Source: Brenneria sp. hezel4-2-4
GTDB lineage: Bacteria > Pseudomonadota > Gammaproteobacteria > Enterobacterales > Enterobacteriaceae
Length of the DNA stretch: 64,000 bases
Reading direction: 5' to 3'
Assembly (NCBI RefSeq): GCF_013155275.1
Contig: NZ_JABJXS010000014.1
Location: 1 to 64,000, forward strand
In this document: positions 39,657-49,888 of the stretch, piece after piece
How positions within the stretch are numbered: position 1 is the first letter of the stretch
Layout: each line of letters opens with the position of its first letter
Position numbers and translations under genes: made by a program
The notes under the pieces: model-generated
Databases searched by the model: none
What the model was told of the DNA's origin: nothing
The model's input: only the letters and a program-made list of their open reading frames with translations

Positions 39657-39857
39657 ATGGGATTAAAATGGACCGACAGCCGCGCCATTGGCGAGGCGCT
39701 TTATGACCAATTTCCCGATATCGATCCAAAAACCGTTCGTTTTACGGATATGCACCAATGGATCTGCGATCTGGAAGAGTTTGACGATCTTCCCGATGCT
39801 TCCAGCGAGAAAATTCTGGAAGCGATCCTGCTGGTCTGGTTGGATGAAGCGGAATAG
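39657..39857 (+). CDS. iscX: IscX (YfhJ)
   Basis: 66 residues, almost the E. coli protein ([44 protein letters not shown]). It binds IscS at the same face as frataxin and modulates its activity. ATG 39657 follows AGGAG; the GTG at 39651 would overlap the RBS. Confidence 0.95.
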   Translation: MGLKWTDSRAIGEALYDQFPDIDPKTVRFTDMHQWICDLEEFDDLPDASSEKILEAILLVWLDEAE

Positions 39858-39866
39858 TTGACGTCA

Positions 39867-39896
39867 CGGGCTGCCTTACGGCGGCCCGCTTATTTT
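39867..39896 (+). terminator. isc operon terminator
   Basis: CGGGCTGCC-TTAC-GGCGGCCCG near-perfect stem followed by CTTATTTT, 10 bp after iscX. Confidence 0.65.
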
Positions 39897-39936
39897 CGTG
39901 CGATGACGGGTATAAAGAACAATCTGGAGCAGAATT

Positions 39937-41232
39937 ATGACAAGCGAAGCTATGCTGATTTCACTCTCCGATCAACCCGCTGATGCGCGCTGGGGAGAGA
40001 AGGCGCCGTTAAGCGTGAACGATCGCGGGATGACCATTCATCTGAATGGCAACGCCCGGTTGGCGACCATCCAACGCGCCGCCCGCAAAATCGACGGGCA
40101 GGGTATCAAACAGGTCAAGCTGGCCGGCGACGGCTGGGATCTGGAAAGCAACTGGGCATTCTGGCAGGGATTCCGCGGGCCAAAAGGGCAACGCACGGTT
40201 GACTGGTCTGAACTGAATGAGGCGGACAGAAAAGAGCTGGACGACCGCCTGAAGATCGTTGACTGGGTACGCGATACCATCAACCTTCCGGCTGACGATC
40301 TGGGGCCGGAACAACTGGCCACCCGGGCCATCGACCTGCTGTGCGACGTCGCCGGCGATGCCATCAGCTATCGGATCACCAAAGGCGACGATCTGCGCAA
40401 GCAGAACTACGCCGGTATTCATACCGTCGGCCGCGGCTCCGAGCGCGCGCCGGTACTGCTGGCGTTGGACTACAATCCGACGGGCAACCCGGATGCGCCG
40501 GTGTTCGCCTGTCTGGTCGGTAAAGGAATTACCTTTGATACCGGCGGTTACAGCCTGAAGCCCAGCGGCTTTATGGATTCCATGAAGTCGGATATGGGCG
40601 GTGCGGCCACGGTGACCGGCGCGCTGGCGCTGGCGGTGGCCCGCGGGCTGCAACAGCGGGTTAAAATGTATCTGTGCTGCGCCGACAATATGGTCAGCGG
40701 CAATGCGTTCAAGCTGGGTGATATTATCCGTTATCGCAATGGCAAGAGCGTTGAAGTGATGAATACCGATGCGGAAGGGCGTCTGGTGCTGGCCGATGGC
40801 TTGATTGATGCCTCAGAGCAGAATCCGCAATGGATTATCGATTGCGCGACATTGACCGGCGCGGCGAAAACGGCGCTGGGTAACGACTATCACGCCTTGT
40901 TCAGCTTTGATGATCAACTGGCGGCGGCTTTACAGCAAAGCGCCCAACAGGAAGGCGAACCGTTCTGGCGTTTGCCGCTGGAAGAATTCCACCGCAGCCA
41001 GTTGCCGTCCGGTTTTGCGGATCTGAATAACATCGCCGGTGCGGCATACGGCGCGGGCGCCAGCACGGCCGCCGCGTTTCTGTCTCACTTTGTGAAGCGC
41101 TATCAGCAGGGCTGGCTGCACATTGACTGCTCGGCCACCTACCGTAAAGGGGCGGTGGAGCAATGGTCGACGGGCGCCACCGGGTTGGGGGTGCGAACGC
41201 TGGCGAATTTACTGCTTAGCAAGGCCGGCTAG
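39937..41232 (+). CDS. pepB: Peptidase B
   Basis: 431-residue M17 leucyl aminopeptidase, cytosolic, with broad specificity. Metal and active-site motifs are [28 protein letters not shown] and the family signature [14 protein letters not shown]. It follows iscX as in E. coli. Confidence 0.95.
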   Translation: MTSEAMLISLSDQPADARWGEKAPLSVNDRGMTIHLNGNARLATIQRAARKIDGQGIKQVKLAGDGWDLESNWAFWQGFRGPKGQRTVDWSELNEADRKELDDRLKIVDWVRDTINLPADDLGPEQLATRAIDLLCDVAGDAISYRITKGDDLRKQNYAGIHTVGRGSERAPVLLALDYNPTGNPDAPVFACLVGKGITFDTGGYSLKPSGFMDSMKSDMGGAATVTGALALAVARGLQQRVKMYLCCADNMVSGNAFKLGDIIRYRNGKSVEVMNTDAEGRLVLADGLIDASEQNPQWIIDCATLTGAAKTALGNDYHALFSFDDQLAAALQQSAQQEGEPFWRLPLEEFHRSQLPSGFADLNNIAGAAYGAGASTAAAFLSHFVKRYQQGWLHIDCSATYRKGAVEQWSTGATGLGVRTLANLLLSKAG

Positions 41233-41274
41233 TCAAGGGCCGGTCAGCGCTATTATCATGTCAACGTAGGATAG

Positions 41275-41304
41275 ATGAAACCGGGTCAATTGCCCGGTTT
41301 TTAA
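41275..41304 (+). terminator. pepB terminator
   Basis: AAACCGGG-TCAATTG-CCCGGTTTTT, a strong hairpin with T-run just after pepB. Confidence 0.85.
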
Positions 41305-41327
41305 CGCAGTGCGGGTTGAGGAACGTT

Positions 41328-42125
41328 ATGGATTTTTCGCCACAAAACAAACTGGAAGAGGTGCTGATACTGGCGGCGACCGAGCCGGCGCATCGGCCTG
41401 AATTTTTCAGCCAACTGCTGGACGCGACGGTGTTTGTGCTAGGCAACAGCGATGAAAGCGACGCGCCGGGGGAGAAAACCCTGCATGCCGGCAGCAACGT
41501 GCAGATCCAGCATTGGGAAAAGGCCGATGGCGTTTCCGTCATTCCTTTTTTCTCTTCACTGGACGCGCTTCAGCAAGCTATCACTGAAGAGCAGTCATTC
41601 CTGGCTTTACCGGCGCGTTCGCTGTTTGAGCTTACGCTCGGCGCCACGCTGTTTCTCAATCCCAAACTGCCTTACGGCAAAGAGTTTCTGCCGCAGGAAG
41701 TGGAGCATATGCTCTCCGGCGAAGGCCACGGATTCGTGCAGCGGCGGGTGGTGGAAGAAGATACCGAGGTACTGCTCAGTCAGCCTGCCGACAAGCCGGT
41801 GCAGATGATTGATTCGCTGACGCAGTTGTTTAGCAAATACCGCCATGTCCGTCGGGCGTTTGTGGCCCAGATCCACGAGGCCGGCGAGCAGGAGCCGCAT
41901 CTGATAATCGGTCTGGACGTCGATACGGATGAGGTGGACGAACTCATTCATGCCGCGGGCAGCGTCGCCAGCGATACGGCGCCGGATGATCGGCCTGTCG
42001 ATTTATGTCTGGTGAAAGAGGGGGAGCCGGGCGTCAGTCACTATCTGATAAAACACACCACGCCGTTCTATGAGCGTAAATGGGGCAGCTTCCTGCGCGA
42101 CTTCAAAAGCACGGGGCGCGCCTGA
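41328..42125 (+). CDS. sseB: SseB family protein (enhanced serine sensitivity)
   Basis: 265 residues, no signal peptide. It follows the enterobacterial SseB pattern (NKLEEVLILAATEPAHRPEF at the start, SLFELTLGATLFLNP in the middle, TTPFYERKWG at the end). Overexpression of its E. coli homologue affects serine sensitivity; molecular function is unknown. It is unrelated to the SPI-2 SseB. ATG 41328 has TTGAGGAA upstream. Confidence 0.9.
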   Translation: MDFSPQNKLEEVLILAATEPAHRPEFFSQLLDATVFVLGNSDESDAPGEKTLHAGSNVQIQHWEKADGVSVIPFFSSLDALQQAITEEQSFLALPARSLFELTLGATLFLNPKLPYGKEFLPQEVEHMLSGEGHGFVQRRVVEEDTEVLLSQPADKPVQMIDSLTQLFSKYRHVRRAFVAQIHEAGEQEPHLIIGLDVDTDEVDELIHAAGSVASDTAPDDRPVDLCLVKEGEPGVSHYLIKHTTPFYERKWGSFLRDFKSTGRA

Positions 42126-42153
42126 CGCCGAAATAAGCCTCTTTCTGGCGGCG

Positions 42154-42179
42154 CAACGGCGGTTAATTATCCGCCGTTG
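42154..42179. terminator. Hairpin at the convergent ends of sseB and the rpiR-type gene
   Basis: CAACGGCGG and CCGCCGTTG form a perfect 9-bp stem around the regulator's stop. No T-run follows, so termination strength is doubtful. Confidence 0.4.
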
Positions 42180-42951
42180 TGGCCTGCAATAACAGCAGAT
42201 CGATCAGCATCACCAGATTGGATTCGAACGAGCTGATCTCGCCCGCTTCCGCCGCATAGTGAACCGCATCGTCATACAGTTTAAAATGCAAATCGGCGAG
42301 TTCCCCCAGCGAATTCAAGGATGCGCGGGTAAAAGCGATCACCTGCATCCCAATCGTCCTGGCGATACGCGCTTTATCCAGTACCTGCTCCGTCTCACCG
42401 CTACGCGATATGGCAATAAATACCTGATATTTTGGCGCATTGTTGAGAAAAATCCCCCTGCTGTCTCCCAGCCCGGACGAGAACGCATCTTTGCCCAGCA
42501 CCTGAAGCTTTTTTGCCAGATACTCGGCGAACAGATGAGAAAATCCGGCGCCGTAGAGGAAAAAGTGACTTTCCTGACGCAGTATTCGGCTGAACGCGGC
42601 CATATCCTCGGTGGTTATATAGGAAAAAGATCGCTGATAATTGTCGATAAAATGCTGAAATGCAGCGGGAATATGACCATCGGCCGGCAAAGGCGCGGCC
42701 GCCGGCGATAAGCGAGGATTGTCCGTCAGTAGCTGTTTGCAGTGGTAGATAAATTCACTGTACCCGCTAAAGCCTATTTTCCGGCACAGACGCATGATCG
42801 TCGCGGTGGAAACGTAGGTTTTCTGCGCCAGTTCACGCACCGTTATTTTACCCACCATCGAGGCGTGTTCGGCGATAAAGGCCAGCACGCGATATTCGGC
42901 GCGGGTTAAGTCCTGACCGTGCTGCATCAACGATGCCAGCCGATTATCCAT
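42163..42951 (-). CDS. RpiR-family transcriptional regulator (HTH plus SIS)
   Basis: 262 residues. The N-terminal HTH_6 domain (TRAEYRVLAFI, VRELAQKTYVSTATIMRLC) is followed by a SIS sugar-phosphate domain (FFLYGAGFSHLFAEYL, FIAISRSGETEQVL). RpiR-type proteins sense phosphosugars, and several alpha-glucoside PTS operons are run by members of this family. The glv-like genes 1 kb away on the same strand are its likely targets, though sseA lies between. The gap to sseA is 35 bp, so it may be co-transcribed with it. Confidence 0.88.
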   Translation of the reverse strand: MDNRLASLMQHGQDLTRAEYRVLAFIAEHASMVGKITVRELAQKTYVSTATIMRLCRKIGFSGYSEFIYHCKQLLTDNPRLSPAAAPLPADGHIPAAFQHFIDNYQRSFSYITTEDMAAFSRILRQESHFFLYGAGFSHLFAEYLAKKLQVLGKDAFSSGLGDSRGIFLNNAPKYQVFIAISRSGETEQVLDKARIARTIGMQVIAFTRASLNSLGELADLHFKLYDDAVHYAAEAGEISSFESNLVMLIDLLLLQATTADN

Positions 42952-42986
42952 GTGTTGCTCCTGAAACCTTCACGGCAGCCGGGAAA

Positions 42987-43838
42987 TCAATCCAGCGCGA
43001 TAGGGACATCATCGCGGCTTCCCCAGTCGCTCCATGAGCCATCGTATAAGGCGACATTCCGGACATTAAGCACCGTCAGCGCCAGCACCACCACCGCGGC
43101 GGTTACGCCTGAACCGCAACTGGCGACCACCGGCCGGCTGAAATCCACGCCGTACTTGTGCAAGATGGTCGCCAGTTCAGCGTTGGGCTTCAGCACGCCA
43201 TTGGCGACCAGCTCGGTCCAGGGAACGTTCAGGCTGCCCGGAATATGACCGCGGTGCAGCCCCGGACGTGGTTCATCCACTTCCCCTTTAAAACGGGCGG
43301 CGGGGCGGGCATCGACAATTTGTGCCGATTTATCCCGGCCGATCGCCAGCACTTCGTCACGCTGGCGAATGACCGAGGCGTTAAGCCGGGCATGAAAAGA
43401 CTGGGCGGGGCGTTGAACATTTCCCTGCTCCAGCGGCAGGTTTTGCTGTTTCCAGCCCGCTAATCCGCCGGCCAGAATCGAAATCCGCGCCGCGCCGAAC
43501 GTATGCAGCATCCACCAGGCGCGCGGGGCGGAGAACAGATTGCCTTCGTCATAGATGACAAGATGCCGCCGATCGCTGACGCCGAGCGTGCCCATCGCGT
43601 GAGAAAAATCGTCGCCGTCGGGCATCATGTGCGGCAGCGGCGTGTGCCGGTCTGACAAGGTTTCAATATCAAAAAATACCGCGCCGGGTAAATGTTCGGC
43701 ACGGTATTCGGCGTGGATATCGCGGGTCGTCTCTCCCGGCGGCAACATGCGGGCGTCAAGCAGGATGATATCGCTATCGTCAAGATGCCCGGCAAGCCAG
43801 GCGGCAGTAACAAATAATTCAGAAGAAGAAGCTGACAT
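42987..43838 (-). CDS. sseA: 3-mercaptopyruvate sulfurtransferase
   Basis: 283 residues with two rhodanese domains. The active Cys is in VASCGSGVTAAV, the CG[S/T]GVT type that marks mercaptopyruvate rather than thiosulfate transferases. It transfers sulfur from 3-mercaptopyruvate to thiols or cyanide. ATG 43838 follows GGGGGG; an upstream in-frame ATG (43850) overlaps that RBS. A GGGGCTGA/TCAGCCCC stem (43854-43874) lies in its leader. Confidence 0.93.
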   Translation of the reverse strand: MSASSSELFVTAAWLAGHLDDSDIILLDARMLPPGETTRDIHAEYRAEHLPGAVFFDIETLSDRHTPLPHMMPDGDDFSHAMGTLGVSDRRHLVIYDEGNLFSAPRAWWMLHTFGAARISILAGGLAGWKQQNLPLEQGNVQRPAQSFHARLNASVIRQRDEVLAIGRDKSAQIVDARPAARFKGEVDEPRPGLHRGHIPGSLNVPWTELVANGVLKPNAELATILHKYGVDFSRPVVASCGSGVTAAVVVLALTVLNVRNVALYDGSWSDWGSRDDVPIALD

Positions 43839-43930
43839 GGAACCCCCCACGCTGGGGCTGAGGGATTCAGCCCCGCTGTGAAATTATAGATTCATTGTCA
43901 GCGATTTATCCTGTCCCGACAAGCGCGTCG

Positions 43931-45292
43931 TTATTGTGCGACGCCGTTGCTGTAAGCCTGTTTCAACCGAGGCCAGTATTCGCGATTGGCCGCGATCATC
44001 TCGTCAAGAATGGCTTTGGCGTGTTGCATGGTGGGAACGGTGCGATTGAGCGTAAAAGCCTGTAGCGCTTTTTCATAGTTGCCTTCCAGAGTGGCCTCGA
44101 CCAGCAACTGCTCCGAGGCTAACTGTTGCTCCAGCAAGGCGCGATGGAACTGCGGCGCGTTACCCATGCGAACCGGCTCCGGCCCTTGCGCGGTGATATA
44201 CGCAGGCACTTCCACCATGGCGTCGTAAGGCAGATTGGCAATCGCGCCTTTGTTTTCCACAATCACCAGATGGCGCTGACGCAGGTCAAAGGCCAGCGAA
44301 CAGGCCACATCAACGATAAACGCGCCATGTACGCCAACGTGGAACGCATCCGATAAAATCCCGGTTTCTTTATAGCCGGCGGCGGCGGTAAAGAGTTTCT
44401 TCTCGCGTCCGTCCATCACCTCATTGGCACGGGTGTAGTTCGGATCCTGATGTTCAACGATCTGATTGGGCATCAGATAATACTGTAGGTAAGGGTTGGG
44501 CACGAACTCGGGGAAATGATCCATGATCGGCTTGATGTTGCGCCAGGTCTTGACCCAGGAGGGATCGGAATGTTGCGGATCGGTATCGGCGGCATCGGCG
44601 GTCAGTAACCCGTACCGGGCAATATGCTTACGCAACTCCGGCAAACGATCGACGCCATCCACCAATACCCGGGTAAACCAGCCAAAGTGGTTAAGGCCGA
44701 AATAATCCACGGTGATATCTTCGCGGTTAACCCCAAGCACCGCGGCGATATTACGCATCGCCGCAACCGGCATATCGCAGATATTCAGCACCCGCGCCTG
44801 TGGGCGCAGGCGGCGGATGCCCTCGGCGACAATCGCCGCCGGGTTGGAATAGTTGACGATCCAGGCGTCTTGGTGGGCATAGCGTTCGACCAGATCGATC
44901 AGTTCGACCATCGGCAGAATCGTGCGTAAGCCATAGGCCAGCCCGCCGGGGCCGCAGGTTTCCTGGCCGACGACGCCGTGGCGCAACGGGATTTTTTCAT
45001 CCTGCTCGCGCATTTTATATTGGCCGACGCGCATCTGGGCAAAGACAAAGTTTGCGCCGCTGAACGCCGTTTCGGCATCGGTGGTGACGGTAAAAACAAT
45101 GTCGTTGCTGTGGTCGCGGATCACTTTTTCAACCACCGGGGCAATGGTGTCCTGACGCGGGCCGTCAATGTCGTACAGGCGTATTTCCGCCAGCGGGAAA
45201 TCGGCGAGGCGCACCATCAGACTTTTTACGATGCCTGGCGTATAGGTGCTGCCGCCACCGGCAATAGTCAGAATGAATGGGGGTTTGGTCAT
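43931..45292 (-). CDS. glvA: 6-phospho-alpha-glucosidase, GH4 family
   Basis: 453 residues. GH4 enzymes need NAD+ and a divalent metal: the dinucleotide fold ILTIAGGGSTYTPGIV is at the N-terminus and the metal/catalytic Cys in NICDMPVA. NYSNPAAIV and HFGWF are also family signatures. It hydrolyses phosphorylated alpha-glucosides (maltose-6-P, sucrose isomers) delivered by the PTS. ATG 45292 has AGGAG in front. Symbol follows E. coli/Bacillus GlvA; AglB of Klebsiella is the same type, and true substrate is unknown. Confidence 0.88.
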   Translation of the reverse strand: MTKPPFILTIAGGGSTYTPGIVKSLMVRLADFPLAEIRLYDIDGPRQDTIAPVVEKVIRDHSNDIVFTVTTDAETAFSGANFVFAQMRVGQYKMREQDEKIPLRHGVVGQETCGPGGLAYGLRTILPMVELIDLVERYAHQDAWIVNYSNPAAIVAEGIRRLRPQARVLNICDMPVAAMRNIAAVLGVNREDITVDYFGLNHFGWFTRVLVDGVDRLPELRKHIARYGLLTADAADTDPQHSDPSWVKTWRNIKPIMDHFPEFVPNPYLQYYLMPNQIVEHQDPNYTRANEVMDGREKKLFTAAAGYKETGILSDAFHVGVHGAFIVDVACSLAFDLRQRHLVIVENKGAIANLPYDAMVEVPAYITAQGPEPVRMGNAPQFHRALLEQQLASEQLLVEATLEGNYEKALQAFTLNRTVPTMQHAKAILDEMIAANREYWPRLKQAYSNGVAQ

Positions 45293-45305
45293 GATCGGTC
45301 TCCTG

Positions 45306-46868
45306 TTAAAGCGCATTTTCAACTGCTTCGCGAATGGTTTTGACGTGCAGTCCGTAGACCACCTGTACGTTGTTGCCCTGACGGATAACCGCTTTGGCGC
45401 CGGTGGTTTTCAACTGGTTTTCGTCAACAATGGCGGGATCGATGACGGTCACCCGCAGACGGGTATAGCAGTTATCCACCACCTCGATATTGGGTTTGCC
45501 GCCGAGTCCGGCGATGATGGTGACGCCGAGCAGACGGGCGTCGTCTTTCACCTGCTGTTGCGCTTTGGCCTGATACTCTGTTTTCGAGTACAGCTTGGTC
45601 TGTTCCTCATCGGATTCACGCCCTGGCGTCGGCATATCGAAATACAGAATCAGGGAGCGGAAGACGAAGAAGTAAATAACCGACATGATCAATCCGACCA
45701 CGATATACATCGGCCAGTTGGACTTCTCAATGCCCAGCGGCAGGTTATACAGCAGGAAGTCGATCACCCCGTTGGCGCCGATGGCATGGACGCCCAGCAC
45801 ATAGAACAGCATCATGCCGAGGCCGGTCAGTACGGCGTGCACCACAAACAGCAGCGGGGCGACGAATAAGAAAGAGAACTCCAGCGGTTCGGTCACGCCC
45901 AGCAGGAAAGAGGTAAACGCGGCGGGGATCAGAATCGCTTTGGCCGCCAGCCGTTTTTCCGGTTTGGCGGTCACGTACATGGCCAGCGCCGCGGCGGTCA
46001 GACCGAACATTTTACTGATGCCGCGCGCATCCCAGGCGACCGTCGGACTCAGCTGTTTGACGCTATGACAAGCCATCTCCGCAAAATAGATGTTACGGGC
46101 GCCCTGATACAGATTGCCGCACACTTCCGCCGAACCGCCTAATTCGGTGTACAGGAACGGGGTGTAAACCAGGTGGTGTAACCCGGTCGGGATCAGGATA
46201 CGCTCCAGGAAGCCATAAATAGCCACGCCGAACGGCCCGGCGCCTTTAATGGCGAACGCCAGATAGCTGATCCCCTGCTGGGCAAAAGGCCAAATGGCGC
46301 TCATCACAAAGCCGAGGGCGATCGCCAGCGGGATCGCTAGAATCGCCACGAAACAGTGACCGGAGTAAATAGCCATCACGCCGTCAAACTGTTTGCTGGA
46401 ATAACGGTTATACAGATATCCGGCGAAGGCGCCGATCAGAATGCCGGCGAAAACGCCCATTTCCAGCACCTGAACGCCCAGCACCATGCCTTGGCCGGCG
46501 GCGCGCATTTCGGCGGCAGGCACCAGCTTCCCCTGTAGCTGAAGCGTAATATTCATCGCATTGATGAAAATGATAAACGTCACCAGACCGATCAGCGCGG
46601 CGTAGCCTTTGTCGCGCTTTGCCAGGCCAATCGGAATGCCGACGGCAAACACCAGCGCCAGATTGACCAGGATCGCCACGGCGGATTTAGATACCAACTG
46701 ACCAAAATCCTGGATCAGCGGATGATTGAGTAGGGGGATGTAGCCGGCCAGATTGCCGTTACCAAACACATTACCAAAGGCGATAAACAGCCCGACAATC
46801 GGTAAAATCAGCACTGGCCCATACAGTGATTTACCGAAATTCTGCAATGCATTGACCGCTCTTTTCAT
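45306..46868 (-). CDS. PTS alpha-glucoside transporter subunit IICB
   Basis: 520 residues. The N-terminal IIC domain has about ten membrane segments (residues about 15-420, with GLHHLVYTPFLYTELGG and FLLGVTEPLEFSFLF). A C-terminal IIB domain carries the phosphorylation Cys in VDNCYTRLRVTV. There is no IIA domain, so it would need a glucose-type IIA (Crr) in trans. It equals GlvCB/AglA-type transporters. It lies 13 bp upstream of the GH4 gene and forms its operon. Confidence 0.9.
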   Translation of the reverse strand: MKRAVNALQNFGKSLYGPVLILPIVGLFIAFGNVFGNGNLAGYIPLLNHPLIQDFGQLVSKSAVAILVNLALVFAVGIPIGLAKRDKGYAALIGLVTFIIFINAMNITLQLQGKLVPAAEMRAAGQGMVLGVQVLEMGVFAGILIGAFAGYLYNRYSSKQFDGVMAIYSGHCFVAILAIPLAIALGFVMSAIWPFAQQGISYLAFAIKGAGPFGVAIYGFLERILIPTGLHHLVYTPFLYTELGGSAEVCGNLYQGARNIYFAEMACHSVKQLSPTVAWDARGISKMFGLTAAALAMYVTAKPEKRLAAKAILIPAAFTSFLLGVTEPLEFSFLFVAPLLFVVHAVLTGLGMMLFYVLGVHAIGANGVIDFLLYNLPLGIEKSNWPMYIVVGLIMSVIYFFVFRSLILYFDMPTPGRESDEEQTKLYSKTEYQAKAQQQVKDDARLLGVTIIAGLGGKPNIEVVDNCYTRLRVTVIDPAIVDENQLKTTGAKAVIRQGNNVQVVYGLHVKTIREAVENAL

Positions 46869-46977
46869 TATTTGCTCTCTTGGTGGCCATTGTTGGGGAG
46901 GTACGGGGCAAGGCTAGCAGTGAATGAATAGGTTTTTCCAGTTATCTTATTGTTTTAAAAACAAATAACGCATAAGG

Positions 46978-46989
46978 TTACAAGTAACG
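46978..46989. promoter_or_regulatory. Candidate operator upstream of the alpha-glucoside PTS operon
   Basis: GTTAC-AA-GTAAC inverted repeat about 110 bp before the operon start, with another TTGTTACAA-like half at 47014-47022. It is a candidate site for the RpiR-type regulator, by position only. The rest of the 358-bp gap (46869-47226) shows the ndk promoter and nothing else I can name. Confidence 0.35.
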
Positions 46990-47145
46990 CTCAGAACTGT
47001 GATCGTCGATGATTTGTTACAACCTTGCGGTTCTGCCGAGAGGGAAGAAATGCAGAGGGGGAGAACCGATAATAAGGTAGGAGATAAGATAATATTTTTT
47101 TAAAAAAATGTTACGTCTCTGATAGGCAAGTGCTGCGGGTCACCC

Positions 47146-47151
47146 TATAAT
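47146..47151 (+). promoter_or_regulatory. -10 element of the ndk promoter
   Basis: Perfect TATAAT 75 bp upstream of ndk. The -35 region (around 47123) is weak. Confidence 0.55.
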
Positions 47152-47226
47152 CTGCGCCACTTTCACTGGCCGGGATTATAATTCCCTCAATCCGGCTGCT
47201 ATCTGATAGTTTTGAATGAGGTCAAT

Positions 47227-47652
47227 ATGACGGTAGAACGTACCTTTTCCATCGTAAAACCCAATGCCGTGGCAAAGAATGCCATCGGCGCCATTTATGC
47301 GCGTTTTGAAAGCGCGGGTTTTAACATTGTGGCGGCCAAGATGCTGCATCTGACTCGTGAACAGGCTGAAGGCTTTTATGCCGAACATCAGGGCAAACCG
47401 TTTTTTGACGCACTGGTCGAGTTCATGATCTCCGGGCCGATCATGGTACAGGTGCTGGAAGGCGAGAATGCCGTTCAGCGTAACCGCGATATCATGGGAG
47501 CCACCAACCCGGCGAACGCGCTGGCCGGTACGCTGCGTGCCGATTATGCCGACAGCTTCACTGAGAACGCGGTACACGGTTCGGATTCCATCGAGTCCGC
47601 GCAGCGCGAAATCGCTTATTTTTTCAGCGCCGATGAAATCTGCCCGCGTTGA
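47227..47652 (+). CDS. ndk: Nucleoside diphosphate kinase
   Basis: 141 residues. The phospho-His is in [13 protein letters not shown]; other signatures are [12 protein letters not shown] and [12 protein letters not shown]. It balances NTP/dNTP pools. ATG 47227 ([11 protein letters not shown]) with GAGG upstream; an in-frame ATG at 47212 is not used by the family. Confidence 0.96.
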   Translation: MTVERTFSIVKPNAVAKNAIGAIYARFESAGFNIVAAKMLHLTREQAEGFYAEHQGKPFFDALVEFMISGPIMVQVLEGENAVQRNRDIMGATNPANALAGTLRADYADSFTENAVHGSDSIESAQREIAYFFSADEICPR

Positions 47653-47699
47653 AGGTCGACTAAAGTAGCTTACCTGCTTTAAACTTTGTACAATGCTGC

Positions 47700-47738
47700 G
47701 CCCTGGATGAGCACAGGCTTATCCAGGGCATTTCTTTA
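47700..47738 (+). terminator. ndk terminator
   Basis: GCCCTGGAT and ATCCAGGGC form a 9-bp stem, followed by ATTTCTTTATT. Confidence 0.78.
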
Positions 47739-47783
47739 TTATCCTTCGAGCCATAACGTGTAATAACGAGGCCAAGAGTTCCT

Positions 47784-48980
47784 ATGTCTGAACAAATCGT
47801 AGCTGAGCAAACCGTGTCCGAATTTTCGCCGGCGTCCGCCAATATTCCCCAATCCGCCAAATCCGGGGCGGAAAAAATAAATCTGCTGGATCTTAACCGT
47901 CAGCAAATGCGCGAGTTTTTCGCCTCATTGGGCGAGAAGCCGTTCCGTGCCGATCAGGTGATGAAGTGGATCTATCACTACTGCTGTGATGATTTCACGC
48001 AGATGACGGACATCAATAAGGTTTTTCGCGCCAAATTACAGCAGGTCGCCGAGATTCGCGCGCCGGAAGTGGTGGAGGAGCAGCGCTCCTCGGACGGCAC
48101 CATCAAGTGGGCGATCCTGGTTGGCGGCCAGCGGGTGGAAACGGTGTATATCCCGGAAGAAGATCGGGCGACGCTGTGCGTCTCTTCTCAGGTTGGCTGT
48201 GCGTTGGAATGCAAATTCTGTTCAACGGCGCAGCAGGGTTTTAACCGCAACCTGCGCGTTTCTGAAATCATCGGCCAGGTGTGGCGGGCGGCGAAAATTA
48301 TCGGCGCGTTCAAAGTCACCGGCCAGCGTCCGATTACCAACGTGGTGATGATGGGCATGGGCGAACCCCTGCTCAATCTGACTAACGTGGTGCCGGCGAT
48401 GGAGATCATGCTGGATGATTTTGGTTTCGGCCTCTCCAAACGCCGGGTGACGTTGTCAACGTCAGGCGTGGTGCCGGCGCTGGATAAGCTGGGCGATATG
48501 ATCGACGTTGCGCTGGCGATCTCCCTGCATGCGCCGAACGATGAAATTCGTAACGAAATCATGCCGCTTAATAAGAAATACAATATCGAAACCTTCCTGA
48601 GCGCGGTGCGGCGCTATCTGGAGAAATCCAATGCCAATCAGGGACGCGTCACGGTGGAGTACGTGATGCTTGACCACATTAATGACGGCACCGAGCACGC
48701 TCACCAGTTGGCGGAATGTTTGAAAGACACGCCGTGCAAGATTAACCTGATCCCGTGGAACCCGTTCCCCGGCGCGCCCTATGGCCGCAGCTCAAACAGC
48801 CGTGTCGATCGTTTTTCCAAAGTTCTCATGGAATATGGCTTTACGACGATTGTGCGCAAAACCCGCGGCGATGATATCGATGCCGCCTGCGGACAACTGG
48901 CGGGTGAAGTCGTAGACAGAACCAAGCGCACGCTGAAGAAAAAAATGGCCGGTGAACCTATCATGGTTAAAACGGTCTGA
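47784..48980 (+). CDS. rlmN: Dual-specificity RNA methyltransferase RlmN
   Basis: 398 residues, radical SAM. The cluster motif is [11 protein letters not shown]; the second methyl-carrying Cys is in [13 protein letters not shown]. It makes m2A at 23S rRNA position 2503 and tRNA position 37. Followed by pilW and rodZ, as in many gammaproteobacteria. Confidence 0.96.
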   Translation: MSEQIVAEQTVSEFSPASANIPQSAKSGAEKINLLDLNRQQMREFFASLGEKPFRADQVMKWIYHYCCDDFTQMTDINKVFRAKLQQVAEIRAPEVVEEQRSSDGTIKWAILVGGQRVETVYIPEEDRATLCVSSQVGCALECKFCSTAQQGFNRNLRVSEIIGQVWRAAKIIGAFKVTGQRPITNVVMMGMGEPLLNLTNVVPAMEIMLDDFGFGLSKRRVTLSTSGVVPALDKLGDMIDVALAISLHAPNDEIRNEIMPLNKKYNIETFLSAVRRYLEKSNANQGRVTVEYVMLDHINDGTEHAHQLAECLKDTPCKINLIPWNPFPGAPYGRSSNSRVDRFSKVLMEYGFTTIVRKTRGDDIDAACGQLAGEVVDRTKRTLKKKMAGEPIMVKTV

Positions 48981-49129
48981 TACCTGATTGTCCCGGTTAG
49001 CCATTGGCGTCATCAATACTTTCCCGGGGCTTATCATACCTATCTATTCAGAGATGGCTGCGACCGGGCATGGATTAAGGTAACATACACTTTGTGTGAA
49101 GGCCGGGACGGCAAGGAAGGGAGTCAGGA

Positions 49130-49888
49130 ATGACGCAACAGTTAACACAGGGAAAAGGGTGGTTGTTGGCCGTCGCGGCCGTGCTGTCGGCGGGGTGCGC
49201 GCATTCGCCCCGCGAAGCGGTAAACCCGGCGCTGGCGCAAACCCGCTTGCAGTTGGGGCTGGAGTATCTGGCTCGCAACAACCTTGATGCCGCTCGCCAG
49301 AATTTTGAAAAAGCGCTGCAAGCCGCGCCGCAAGACTATCGTACGCAATTAGGCATGGCGCTTTATGAGCAGCGGATAGGTGAAAATCAGGCGGCCGAAC
49401 AGCGTTATCAATCGGCATTGAGGCTGGCGCCGGAAAACGGTGGCGTAATGAATAATTACGGTGCGTTTCTGTGTGGTTTAGGGCAGTATGTAGCGGCGCA
49501 GCGACAGTTTAGCGCCGCGGCGCAACTCCCTGATTACCGTCAGGTTGCCGATGCGTTGGAAAATGCCGGATATTGCTTTTTCAAAGCAGGGCAGAATGAT
49601 AATGCGCGTAGCGTATTAAGTCGGGCGCTGAAGTATGATCCCGCGAAAGGCGACATGCTTCTGGCAGAAGCGGATAAACAGTTTTCCGCGGGAAAACACG
49701 AGCAGGCTCAATTGCTTCTGGATGTTTATCAGCATATTCTTCCGGTCAGCGCCGAAAGTTTATGGTTACAGATTCGTTTCGCCGCGTTGGCGGGCCGTGA
49801 TGGCGATATTGACCGTTATGGCAAATGGCTGGCGCGAAGTTTTCCACAATCTAAACAGTACCAGCAGTTCTTAGCTAATGAATACTGA
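49130..49888 (+). CDS. pilW: PilW/PilF-like TPR lipoprotein
   Basis: 252 residues with a lipobox (VLSAGCAHS, Cys at about 24) and TPR repeats from about residue 40 ([37 protein letters not shown]). PilF/PilW lipoproteins assist secretin assembly of type IV pili. No other pil gene is in the window. ATG 49130 follows AGGA. Its last 11 bases overlap rodZ. Confidence 0.88.
   Translation: MTQQLTQGKGWLLAVAAVLSAGCAHSPREAVNPALAQTRLQLGLEYLARNNLDAARQNFEKALQAAPQDYRTQLGMALYEQRIGENQAAEQRYQSALRLAPENGGVMNNYGAFLCGLGQYVAAQRQFSAAAQLPDYRQVADALENAGYCFFKAGQNDNARSVLSRALKYDPAKGDMLLAEADKQFSAGKHEQAQLLLDVYQHILPVSAESLWLQIRFAALAGRDGDIDRYGKWLARSFPQSKQYQQFLANEY

Noticed and set aside
46990-47012. CRP site upstream of the PTS operon (TGTGATCGTCGATGATT)
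   Set aside because: Only one half matches the consensus.
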